From: Lachnospiraceae bacterium
GTDB taxonomy: Bacteria; Bacillota; Clostridia; Lachnospirales; Lachnospiraceae
Length of the DNA: 33,362 nt
Direction: 5' to 3'
Assembly (NCBI GenBank): GCA_017622845.1
Contig: JAGAQJ010000027.1
Span: 1 to 33,362, forward strand
Position numbers and translations under genes: made by a program. Positions 7,309-15,151 of this stretch are shown here, piece after piece (position 1 is the stretch's first letter; the number at the start of each line of letters is the position of its first letter). The notes beneath the pieces were generated by a model. That model was not told where the DNA came from and made no database searches. It saw only the letters and a program-made list of their open reading frames with translations.

Positions 7309-8709
7309 ATGAAAACAAGATATGGATATAAGACATACCCGCTAACAGCGGCACAGAAGTACCATTTTTATTATTCGGAGTATTGTCCCGGCAAGGAGAT
7401 TCTCAATGTCGGAACCAGCCTTACAATCGAGTTCGAGCTGAATGTTGAGGAGCTTCGCAAAGCGATATATAAGGCATATGAGCGCTGTGAATCCATGCGC
7501 GCGCGCCTTACATATGATGCAAAGGAGAAGGAATGGTATCAGTATATTGTTGATAAGGAAGAACGCGAGATTGAGTTTGTGGATTTTTCCGGCAAAACCA
7601 TGGATGAGGCAGAAGCCGAGATGACGGCATGGACACGTGTTCCGTTTGAACAGGATGCTCCGATGAACAAGGTTGTCATCATTAAGACCCCGGATGGCTT
7701 TCAGGGAATGTACCTTGTAGGAGACCACAGATTTCTTGACGCACAGTCCTTGATTTGCTTTTTGAAGGATGTCATAGAGCTGTACTGTAATGCGAACTTT
7801 GAGAATGTGCCGTATCCGGCGGATATGCGCTCTTATGTTGAGCAGCTTGAGAAGGATTTTGCATATGAAGCAGGCAGCAAGGCACAGGCAAGAGACAGGG
7901 AATATTTCCATAAAATGTTTGAGGCGCCGGAGCCGATATACAATGGCATAGACGGCAGGAGAAAGCTTGATGAGGCAAGGGCAGCAACCAAAAATCCGAA
8001 TCTCAGGGCAGCGCCGACCGGTTCAGACAGTTTTGCAGCAGAGATTGATATCTTCCATCTGGAGGGAGAACCGACCGAGCGACTGATGACCTTCTGCGAG
8101 AAACAGCATATTTCATTACAATGCCTGCTGATTATGGGAATTCGTACTTATCTGCAGAAAATGAACAATTGTGATGATGTTTCCATGATGGTCGCCTATG
8201 CCCGCAGAGCGACGCTTCTGGAAAAGAAATCCGGCGGTACGCGTATCCACAGCTTTCCATTCCGGACAATGATTCCCGGGGATAAGAGCTTTTTGGAGGG
8301 AATTTTTGAAATCAGGGACAAGCAGAATGAGATTTTCCGCTATGTGAATTTCGACCCGGTGGAATGCATGATTTATAAGAATCAGGTATACAATCCGCCA
8401 AGAGGAATGGGATATGAGACGGTATCTCTTACTTACCAGCCCGCTACGCTGCGTGAAAAGGGGCTGACCGACTTGGGAGGAATCCGGTACAAGACCAAGA
8501 GATACGGCAATGGCTATTATGCAGACGGTCTTTATCTGACGGTTATGCACAGACCGGAGGATAATGGTCTGGACTTTAGCTTTGAGCATCAGACAAAGGC
8601 ATATAGCAGAGAAACACTGGAACGGTTCTATTATTATTTGTGTAAGATTATGTTTAAGGGAACAGAGAATCCGAATCTGAAGATTGGTGATATCATTAAG
8701 CTTGTGTAA
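7309..8709 (+). CDS. Stand-alone condensation-fold acyltransferase (HxxxD)
   Basis: 466 residues from ATG 7309, behind AGGAGGGGG; a TTG directly upstream is not needed. The start YPLTAAQKYHFYYSEYCPGK resembles the opening of NRPS condensation domains (PLT..Q...). The key motif is H140-R-F-L-D144 in YLVGDHRFLDAQSL, the HHxxxDG motif of condensation, PapA and wax-ester-synthase acyltransferases, with Asp replacing the first His and Ala replacing the Gly. Length (about 450) is that of a single CAT-like double-fold domain. No adenylation or carrier domain is fused; separate ACP and AMP-ligase genes follow. The likely reaction is transfer of an acyl group from the carrier protein to an alcohol or amine (inference). 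The acceptor cannot be read from sequence. Confidence 0.7.
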   Translation: MKTRYGYKTYPLTAAQKYHFYYSEYCPGKEILNVGTSLTIEFELNVEELRKAIYKAYERCESMRARLTYDAKEKEWYQYIVDKEEREIEFVDFSGKTMDEAEAEMTAWTRVPFEQDAPMNKVVIIKTPDGFQGMYLVGDHRFLDAQSLICFLKDVIELYCNANFENVPYPADMRSYVEQLEKDFAYEAGSKAQARDREYFHKMFEAPEPIYNGIDGRRKLDEARAATKNPNLRAAPTGSDSFAAEIDIFHLEGEPTERLMTFCEKQHISLQCLLIMGIRTYLQKMNNCDDVSMMVAYARRATLLEKKSGGTRIHSFPFRTMIPGDKSFLEGIFEIRDKQNEIFRYVNFDPVECMIYKNQVYNPPRGMGYETVSLTYQPATLREKGLTDLGGIRYKTKRYGNGYYADGLYLTVMHRPEDNGLDFSFEHQTKAYSRETLERFYYYLCKIMFKGTENPNLKIGDIIKLV

Positions 8710-8729
8710 TTGCATTGCATGAAAAAGAC

Positions 8730-8861
8730 GTAACAGTTCAGCCTTCGGCTTCCTGCTGCCGGACTCAAGGCATACAAAACCGCTTCGCGGCGGCCTGAGT
8801 CCTTCGAACGCTATGCTTTCTTACGAGATTGGCAGCAAGTGCAAACCTCTGAGCTGAACTG
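8730..8861. repeat. Structured palindromic element inside the acyl operon
   Basis: Nested complementary arms: CAGTTCAG (8734-8741) with CTGAACTG (8854-8861), TGCTGCC (8754-8760) with GGCAGCA (8831-8837), GGACTCA (8761-8767) with TGAGTCC (8796-8802), and a CCGC-TTC-GCGG hairpin (8780-8790). The left end GTAACAGTTCAGCCTT (8730-8745) reappears inverted at 16765-16780, so this is a dispersed element. As RNA it would fold between the acyltransferase and ACP cistrons and could act as a stabiliser or attenuator. Confidence 0.6.
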
Positions 8862-8928
8862 CAGCATATATCTTCATAGCGGCTGCTGTGATTTGCAGCA
8901 CAGAATAACATAGAAAGAGGGTAAAGTT

Positions 8929-9159
8929 ATGTTTGAGAAATTAGCAGAAATTATTACAAATTATGTGGAAGTAAAGAAGGAGGACATCAGGCCGGAGTCA
9001 CGCTTTATGGAGGATTTAGGCTTCAGCTCGTTTGATTTTATGAGTATGCTCGGCGAGCTTGAGGATGAACTGGATATAGAAATCAATCCGGAGGAGGCTG
9101 CCAATATCCGCACTGTGCAGGAGGCAGCTGATTACCTGGAGAAGCTTCAGCAGCCGTAA
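8929..9159 (+). CDS. Acyl carrier protein (dedicated to the acyl cluster)
   Basis: 76 residues, acidic, four-helix carrier fold. The phosphopantetheine site is S34 in DLGFSSFDFM (canonical DLGxDSLDxV with Ser for Asp and Phe for Leu). The flanks ESRFMEDLG and LEDELDIEINPEEAANIRTVQEAADYL match helices II and III. The ribosome site is AGAGGG 9 nt before ATG 8929. Its position between a condensation-fold enzyme and an AMP-forming ligase, instead of fab genes, argues that it is a secondary carrier and not the housekeeping AcpP. No phosphopantetheinyl transferase is encoded in the window, so it would need one from elsewhere. Confidence 0.88.
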   Translation: MFEKLAEIITNYVEVKKEDIRPESRFMEDLGFSSFDFMSMLGELEDELDIEINPEEAANIRTVQEAADYLEKLQQP

Positions 9160-9278
9160 GGGCGGTTACGGCAGGCATTTTGGCGTATAGAGGACAGCGC
9201 GGCAAATGTGCAGTCCTGTACGAAATAAAAAAGATTTCAGGCAACGATACAGGTCAATCGGGATTGGAGAATTTCATT

Positions 9279-10817
9279 ATGAATGAAGGAAAGAGTACGA
9301 TACGTGAGCTGCTTGTGGCAGCAGAAAAAAATTACAATACACAGGATGCGTTCCGCTATAAGATAAAAGGCGCAGATGAAAGCGGTAAAAAAGAGATGCA
9401 GATTGAGAGTAAATCCTACACACAGCTAAAAAATGATAGTGAATGTTTTTCGGCTGCACTTGCAGGGCTTGGAGAACAGGGGAAGCACATAGCTGTTGTC
9501 GGACCGACTTCTTATTCTTGGATTGTTGCATATTTCGGCATTGCCGACAGCGGCAGCGTAGTAGTGCCTCTCGATGCACAGCTTCCGGCAGAGGATTTGT
9601 GCGAGCTGATTGACCGCGCTGATGTGACTGCTCTGGTATATGATGCGGCTAAGGCAAATGTGGCAGAGATGGCGGCAAAGCGCTGTGAAGGTCTGAAGCA
9701 TATTATCTGTATGAGTGAACCGCAGGGAATAGAAGGCGCTCATTCCATGTGGAACCTGATTGGAGCGCAGAGTCCGGGCTTTGCCTATGAACCGCAGCCG
9801 GAACAGCTTGCGACGATTATGTTTACATCGGGCACGACCGGGAAGAGCAAAGGCGTTATGCTGACACATAGAAATCTGGCGGAGAATGCGACCTGTCTGG
9901 ATATGGGACTTGAGTCCGGTATGGTGATTCTGTCGGTGCTTCCGATTCATCACGCTTACTGTCTCAGCATGGATATTTTAAAGGGAATTTCTATCGGTTC
10001 GATTATATGCATTAACGATTCACTGCTTCGTGTGGCAAAGAATATTAAGCTCTTTGAGCCGAACATGATACTGATGGTTCCGCTGATGATTGAAACGCTT
10101 GCCAAGAAGCTTGAGGAGGCATCGTGGATTCCGGCTCCGCTTGTCAAGGCAAAGGTGTTTGGCAAGCAGTTCCATACCGTGTGCAGCGGAGGCGCCTATC
10201 TGAACCCGGCTTATATCGACCTCTTTAAAAAGTATGGAATCGCTATTTGGCAAGGTTATGGTATGACAGAGTGCTCGCCTGTCATCAGTACGAATTACGG
10301 CGATTACATAAAGGAAGGTTCTGTCGGCAGGCTGATGCCGAACTGTGAGGCAAAGGTTGTAGATGAGGAGCTTTGGGTGAAGGGTTCCAGTGTTATGCAG
10401 GGCTACTATAAAATGCCAAAGGAAACAGAGGAGACCCTGTGCGACGGCTGGTTAAAGACCGGGGACTTAGGATATGTGGACGAGGACGGCTTTGTCTTTT
10501 TGACGGGACGCAAGAAAAATCTGATTATTACGCCAAACGGCGAAAATGTTTCACCGGAGGAAATTGAGAATAAGCTTGGAGAAGACCGTCTGGTGCAGGA
10601 GGTGCTTGTGCGCGAGAGCGAAGGAGCGATTGAGGCGGAGATTTTTCCTGATTATGAGTATGCGGCAAAGAAGAAAATCAAGGATGTTCCGGCAGAGCTG
10701 CAGAAGATTATTGATGCCTACAATCAAAGCGCTCCGCTTTACAAGCGCGTGTTTAAGCTCAAGGTGCGTGAAGTAGAGTTTGAGAAAAACACAACAAAGA
10801 AAATCAAGCGCTTTTAA
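9279..10817 (+). CDS. AMP-forming acyl-ACP/acyl-CoA ligase
   Basis: 512 residues from ATG 9279 (TGGAGA 9 nt upstream); the frame is open back to 9180 but that part looks unlike the family. ANL-superfamily motifs are in order: P-loop FTSGTTGKSKGVMLTH, A5 GYGMTECSPVIS, A7 LKTGDLGYVDEDG, A8 hinge TGRKKNLIITPNGENVSPEE, and the A10 lysine in the C-terminal TTKKIKRF. It activates a carboxylate as acyl-adenylate and passes it to a thiol. The adjacent ACP gene suggests acyl-ACP formation; acyl-CoA formation cannot be excluded. The A8/A10 style (GRKKNLI, KR) is that of fatty-acid ligases rather than NRPS adenylation domains, so a fatty acid substrate is the first guess. Last gene of the run; no hairpin terminator follows before the aspS promoter. 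Confidence 0.85.
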   Translation: MNEGKSTIRELLVAAEKNYNTQDAFRYKIKGADESGKKEMQIESKSYTQLKNDSECFSAALAGLGEQGKHIAVVGPTSYSWIVAYFGIADSGSVVVPLDAQLPAEDLCELIDRADVTALVYDAAKANVAEMAAKRCEGLKHIICMSEPQGIEGAHSMWNLIGAQSPGFAYEPQPEQLATIMFTSGTTGKSKGVMLTHRNLAENATCLDMGLESGMVILSVLPIHHAYCLSMDILKGISIGSIICINDSLLRVAKNIKLFEPNMILMVPLMIETLAKKLEEASWIPAPLVKAKVFGKQFHTVCSGGAYLNPAYIDLFKKYGIAIWQGYGMTECSPVISTNYGDYIKEGSVGRLMPNCEAKVVDEELWVKGSSVMQGYYKMPKETEETLCDGWLKTGDLGYVDEDGFVFLTGRKKNLIITPNGENVSPEEIENKLGEDRLVQEVLVRESEGAIEAEIFPDYEYAAKKKIKDVPAELQKIIDAYNQSAPLYKRVFKLKVREVEFEKNTTKKIKRF

Positions 10818-10825
10818 AAAAATAC

Positions 10826-10854
10826 TTGCAATGAATTTTGGCATGTGATATTCT
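10826..10854 (+). promoter_or_regulatory. Promoter of the aspS-gatCAB operon
   Basis: TTGCAA (10826-10831), 17 nt, TATTCT (10849-10854) preceded by extended-10 TGA. It lies directly upstream of the T-box leader, putting the start near 10861. Confidence 0.65.
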
Positions 10855-10860
10855 AAAAAA

Positions 10861-11203
10861 GGTTATAATTTTAATGAAACCGAATTCTGGAATAAAAATG
10901 ATAGGAAAATGCGATGAAGGAGACTCTTGTCAGGGAAAACGACAGGAAGACGGCGTCACCGACTGAGAGCGCTGTCAGTGGAAGCTGGCGAAGGGAACAC
11001 TCCGGAGCAGATTATTTGAAAAGGCATCATGTATAACAGGATGCGCCAGTAGGGTAATACGTGCACGTGCGTTAAACGTAAGAGAGGATTGAATGCTTTA
11101 TCAAAGATTTTAGCAGATAAGGTGTTCTGTCAATGCGGGTGGTACCGCGGGTATATTTTAAATTATCCGTCCCGGAATACATTTTGTATTCCGGGGTTTT
11201 TTT
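10861..11203 (+). promoter_or_regulatory. T-box leader, Asn specifier (AAC), overlapping Glu codon
   Basis: The T-box core is GGGTGGTACCGCGG (about 11137-11150), with UGGU able to pair the tRNA acceptor end. The terminator is an 11-12-bp stem CCCGGAATACA/TGTATTCCGGG (11171-11193) followed by seven or more T. Stem I features are visible: the GAGAGC...TGGAAGC distal region (10966-10985) and the 3' side GAAGGGAACACTCCGGAGC. Aligning that with the known glyQS leader (GAAAGGC then six bases then GAGC) puts the specifier at AAC 10996-10998. The bases GAA (10995-10997) overlap it in another frame. A T-box with both Glu and Asn codons controlling gatCAB is known from Clostridium acetobutylicum. Uncharged tRNA would favour antitermination and expression of aspS-gatCAB. 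Confidence 0.85.
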
Positions 11204-11208
11204 ATGCG

Positions 11209-11472
11209 CAGACCCGTGCAGATGAAATATGCCGCCCAAGCGGAGCACGGGTCGCGCAGCGAGCAGAGGAGAAGGACGTTCCTCTACTCGATTGTACAGA
11301 CCCGTGCAGATGAAATATGCCGCCCAAGCGGCGCACAGGTCGCGCGCGAGCAGAGGAGAAGGACGTTCCTCTACTCGATTGTACCAGACCCATGCAGATG
11401 AAATATGCCGCCCAAGCGGCGCACGGGTCGCGCGGGGAGCAGAGGAGAAGGACATTCTTCTGCTCGATTGTA
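11209..11472. repeat. Three tandem 88-nt hairpin repeats in the aspS leader
   Basis: Units at 11209-11296, 11297-11384 and 11385-11472 are each exactly 88 nt and differ at only a few positions. Each holds GACCCGTGC ... GCACGGGTC arms enclosing CCGC-CCAA-GCGG, and a second hairpin CGAGCAGAGGA ... TCCTCTACTCG. They lie after the T-box terminator and before the aspS ribosome site, so they are in the 5' untranslated region of read-through transcripts. Several minus-strand frames that cross them are translations of the repeat. Confidence 0.9.
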
Positions 11473-11494
11473 AAAGTTGTGAGGAGGATTTGAA

Positions 11495-13231
11495 ATGTAC
11501 AGAGATTTGACAATGAAAGAAATTAGCGAGCAGCATATCGGGCAGACACTGCAGGTGGCAGGATGGGTTGAGAATATCCGCGACCATGGCGGTGTGTCGT
11601 TTATTGATTTGCGCGATATGTACGGCGTATTGCAGATTGTAATGAGAGATACAACACTCCTTGACGGTATCACGAAGGAAATGTGCATATCCGTTGAGGG
11701 ACCTGTGGAAAAAAGAGACGAGGATACGTACAATCCCAAGATTCCTACAGGAACGATTGAACTGGAAGCCAAGAAGGTGACTGTTCTCGGAAAAGTATAT
11801 CATCAGCTTCCGTTTGAGATTATGACATCAAAGGAAACAAGAGAAGATGTCCGCTTAAAATACCGTTACCTGGATTTGAGAAATGCCAAGGTAAAGGATA
11901 ATATTATCTTTCGCTCGCAGGTTATCAGCTTCTTAAGAGAGAAGATGACTCAGATGGGTTTTTTGGAGATTCAGACACCGATTTTGTGTGCATCTTCTCC
12001 TGAGGGCGCACGTGATTATATTGTTCCGTCAAGAAAATATAAAGGGAAATTCTATGCGCTTCCGCAGGCGCCGCAGCAGTATAAGCAGCTTTTGATGGTG
12101 TCAGGATTTGACAAATACTTCCAGATAGCACCGTGTTTTCGCGACGAGGATGCGCGGGCAGACCGTTCTCCGGGAGAGTTTTACCAGCTTGACTTTGAGA
12201 TGAGCTTTGCGACACAGGAGGATGTGTTTAGGGCAGGCGAGGAGGTTTTATCAGCCACATTTGAGAAATTTGCGCCGGAAGGGTATGCCGTGACACAGGC
12301 GCCGTACCCGATTATCAGCTACAAACAGGCTATGCTGGAGTTTGGTACGGATAAGCCTGACCTTAGAAATCCGCTTCGCATTATAGACGTGACAGACTTT
12401 TTCCAGAAGTGTACCTTTAAGCCGTTTGTTGGCAGAACGGTACGTGCCATCAAGGTACATGCCGAGATGTCAAAGGGCTTTCATGAGAAGCTTTTGAGCT
12501 TTGCTACAGGCATGGGAATGGGAGGACTTGGATATCTTGAGGTAGCTGATGATATGAGCTACAAGGGACCGATTGACAAATTTATTCCTGCTGAGTTAAA
12601 GTCAGAGCTTGCCGCAATTGCAGGGCTTGAGCCGGGCGACACGATATTCTTGATTGCAGACAAGGAGGAACGGGCAAATTATTATGCGGGACAGCTTCGC
12701 ATAGAGCTTGGCAATAAGCTTGATTTGTGCGAGAAAAATGCATATCGTTTCTGCTATGTCAATGATTTTCCGATGTTTGAGCTTGATCCTGAGACAAAGC
12801 AGATTGGATTTACACATAATCCGTTCTCAATGCCGCAAGGCGGACTTGACGCATTGATGAATGAGAATCCGCTGGATATTCTGGCATATCAGTATGATAT
12901 TGTATGCAACGGCGTGGAGCTTTCCAGCGGTGCAGTCAGAAATCATGACATGGAAATCATGGTCAAGGCATTTGAAATTGCAGGTTATGATGAGGAGACA
13001 CTTAAGTCAAAATTCGGTGCACTCTATCAGGCATTTCAGTTTGGCGCTCCGCCACATGCAGGTATGGCACCGGGCATTGACAGAATGCTGATGTTATTAA
13101 AGAATGAGGAAAATATCAGAGAAGTTATCGCATTCCCGATGAGCGGCTCTGCTCAGGACCTTATGTGCGGCGCACCCAACGACGTGACAGAGCAGCAGCT
13201 TAGAGAGGTGCATATCAAGGTAAGGGATTAA
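11495..13231 (+). CDS. aspS: Aspartyl-tRNA synthetase, probably non-discriminating (Asp/Asn)
   Basis: 578 residues, GAGGAGG 7 nt before ATG 11495. N-terminal OB-fold anticodon domain ([31 protein letters not shown]), class II catalytic core with motif 2 [22 protein letters not shown] and motif 3 [13 protein letters not shown], and the bacterial GAD insertion between about residues 290 and 415. It attaches Asp to tRNA(Asp). Operon linkage to gatCAB and an Asn-type T-box specifier imply that it also misacylates tRNA(Asn), the product being amidated by GatCAB. Discrimination cannot be proven by reading the sequence. 35 nt separate it from gatC. Confidence 0.95.
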   Translation: MYRDLTMKEISEQHIGQTLQVAGWVENIRDHGGVSFIDLRDMYGVLQIVMRDTTLLDGITKEMCISVEGPVEKRDEDTYNPKIPTGTIELEAKKVTVLGKVYHQLPFEIMTSKETREDVRLKYRYLDLRNAKVKDNIIFRSQVISFLREKMTQMGFLEIQTPILCASSPEGARDYIVPSRKYKGKFYALPQAPQQYKQLLMVSGFDKYFQIAPCFRDEDARADRSPGEFYQLDFEMSFATQEDVFRAGEEVLSATFEKFAPEGYAVTQAPYPIISYKQAMLEFGTDKPDLRNPLRIIDVTDFFQKCTFKPFVGRTVRAIKVHAEMSKGFHEKLLSFATGMGMGGLGYLEVADDMSYKGPIDKFIPAELKSELAAIAGLEPGDTIFLIADKEERANYYAGQLRIELGNKLDLCEKNAYRFCYVNDFPMFELDPETKQIGFTHNPFSMPQGGLDALMNENPLDILAYQYDIVCNGVELSSGAVRNHDMEIMVKAFEIAGYDEETLKSKFGALYQAFQFGAPPHAGMAPGIDRMLMLLKNEENIREVIAFPMSGSAQDLMCGAPNDVTEQQLREVHIKVRD

Positions 13232-13266
13232 GGGAAAAGGATTGTGCAAAAAGAAGGAGGGAAGAT

Positions 13267-13560
13267 ATGGCGAACATAATTACGGATGAAACGATAGATT
13301 ATGTAGGGATTCTTGCCAAGCTTGAGCTTTCCGATGAAGAAAAGGAGCAGGCAAAGAAAGATATGGGGAGTATGCTTGACTATATTGATAAATTGGGCGA
13401 GCTTGATACAACCGGTATTGAGCCGATGTCACATGTATTTCCGGTACAGAATGTGTTTCGTGAAGATGTGGTGACAAACGGCGATGAGAGTGAGAAAACC
13501 TTAAAGAACGCACCGGGCGAGAAGGACAATATGTTTATGGTGCCGAAAACCTTTGATTAA
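13267..13560 (+). CDS. gatC: Asp/Glu-tRNA amidotransferase subunit C
   Basis: 97 residues, AGGAGG before ATG 13267. Typical GatC sequence: [20 protein letters not shown], then a linker [23 protein letters not shown] that wraps between GatA and GatB, ending [12 protein letters not shown]. It stabilises the GatA-GatB complex. A 118-nt gap follows before gatA, unusually long for this operon and containing a 13-base motif shared with 2377-2389. Confidence 0.95.
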   Translation: MANIITDETIDYVGILAKLELSDEEKEQAKKDMGSMLDYIDKLGELDTTGIEPMSHVFPVQNVFREDVVTNGDESEKTLKNAPGEKDNMFMVPKTFD

Positions 13561-13678
13561 TAAAGGATTTGTGAGACTGTTCAGTGCAATACTATGCTTT
13601 TTGATAAGACTTGTAGTGGGTGAAAACCTTTGGACTGGACTATAACGCATTTTCAGATACGCTCTAAGGAGAGAAAAT

Positions 13679-15133
13679 ATGGACATTTTATCATATAGTG
13701 CTGTGGAGCTTGCCGCAGCAATTAAGGAGGGCAAGGTCACCGCGACAGAAGCAATGGAGGCGGTGCTTGCAAGAATTGATGAGAAGGAAAAAGACATCAA
13801 TGCATACGTGACAATTGACAGGGAAGCTGTATTGAAGGCAGCAAAGGCGGCACAGGAAAAAATAAACGCAGGAGAACTTACAGGACCACTCGCCGGCGTG
13901 CCGGTAGCAATTAAGGACAATATGTGCACGGAGGGCATGCTTACTACCTGCTCCTCAAAAATATTAGGAAATTTTATCCCTACTTTTTCGGCAGAGGCAG
14001 TGATTAATTTGGAAAAGGCAGGAGCAGTGATTATCGGAAAGACAAATATGGATGAGTTTGCGATGGGTTCGACAACCGAGACTTCTGCATATGGAGTGAC
14101 TAGAAATCCATGGAATACGGAGCATGTACCGGGCGGTTCATCGGGCGGTTCTGCAGCGGCAGTTGCGGCAGGAGAGTGCTTCTTTGCACTTGGTTCTGAT
14201 ACAGGCGGTTCCATTCGGCAGCCTGCTTCTTTCTGCGGCGTAGTAGGACTAAAACCTACTTATGGCACTGTTTCACGTTATGGATTGGTTGCATACGGTT
14301 CCTCACTGGACCAGATTGGCCCCCTGACAAAGGATGTGACAGACTGTGCAGTTGTTATGGAAGTCATAGCAACACAGGATGCAAAAGATTCCACATCTGT
14401 CAAGAGAGAGGACACGGATTTTACCTCTGCACTGGTTGCAGATGTAAAAGGTATGAAGATTGGCATTCCGAGAGATTATTTCGGAGAAGGACTTGACGCT
14501 GAGGTAAAGGATGCTGTGCTTGCGGCAGCAAAGGCGCTGGAAGAAAAGGGCGCTGTTGTGGAGGAGTTTGATTTAAGCCTCGTAGAGTATGCGATTCCTA
14601 CGTATTATACGATTGCGGCTGCAGAAGCAAGCTCGAATCTTGAGCGGTTTGATGGAATTAAGTATGGCTACCGCACCGAGAACTTTGAGGGACTTCATAA
14701 TATGTACAAAAAGACGCGTTCGGAAGGTTTTGGAGCGGAGGTAAAGCGCAGAATCATGCTTGGTTCCTTTGTGCTCAGTTCAGGTTACTATGATGCATAT
14801 TATCTGAAGGCACTCAAGGTAAAGGCAATGATTAAAAAAGCGTTTGACGAAGCCTTTGCAAAGTATGACCTGATATTAGGTCCGGTAGCGCCTACCACGG
14901 CGCCGAAGCTTGGAGAGAGCTTATCAGACCCTTTAAAAATGTATCTTGGCGATATTTATACGATTTCCGTAAACCTTGCAGGACTTCCCGGAATTTCCGT
15001 TCCATGTGGAAAGGATTCCAAGGGACTGCCAATCGGACTACAGTTCATTGCTGACAGCTTCCAGGAAAAGAAGCTGATACAGGCGGCATACACTTACGAA
15101 AAAATCCGCGGCGATTTTAAGATAGAAAATTAG
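13679..15133 (+). CDS. gatA: Asp/Glu-tRNA amidotransferase subunit A (glutaminase)
   Basis: 484 residues, AAGGAG site before ATG 13679. Amidase-signature enzyme with the Ser-cis-Ser-Lys triad at the usual positions: K79 (VAIKDN), S154 (GGSSGGS) and S178 (DTGGSIRQP). It hydrolyses glutamine to supply ammonia, channelled to GatB for amidation of Asp-tRNA(Asn) and/or Glu-tRNA(Gln). Full length, no anomalies. 18 nt from gatB. Confidence 0.97.
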   Translation: MDILSYSAVELAAAIKEGKVTATEAMEAVLARIDEKEKDINAYVTIDREAVLKAAKAAQEKINAGELTGPLAGVPVAIKDNMCTEGMLTTCSSKILGNFIPTFSAEAVINLEKAGAVIIGKTNMDEFAMGSTTETSAYGVTRNPWNTEHVPGGSSGGSAAAVAAGECFFALGSDTGGSIRQPASFCGVVGLKPTYGTVSRYGLVAYGSSLDQIGPLTKDVTDCAVVMEVIATQDAKDSTSVKREDTDFTSALVADVKGMKIGIPRDYFGEGLDAEVKDAVLAAAKALEEKGAVVEEFDLSLVEYAIPTYYTIAAAEASSNLERFDGIKYGYRTENFEGLHNMYKKTRSEGFGAEVKRRIMLGSFVLSSGYYDAYYLKALKVKAMIKKAFDEAFAKYDLILGPVAPTTAPKLGESLSDPLKMYLGDIYTISVNLAGLPGISVPCGKDSKGLPIGLQFIADSFQEKKLIQAAYTYEKIRGDFKIEN

Positions 15134-15151
15134 GAAAGGACGGGTAAAAAG

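Noticed and set aside
11209-11472. CRISPR array
   Set aside because: Whole 88-nt units repeat with no variable spacers and there are no cas genes.
11072-11803. Minus-strand ORFs up to 243 residues with repeated peptide segments
   Set aside because: They translate the 88-nt repeats and run antisense into aspS and the T-box; no start signals.
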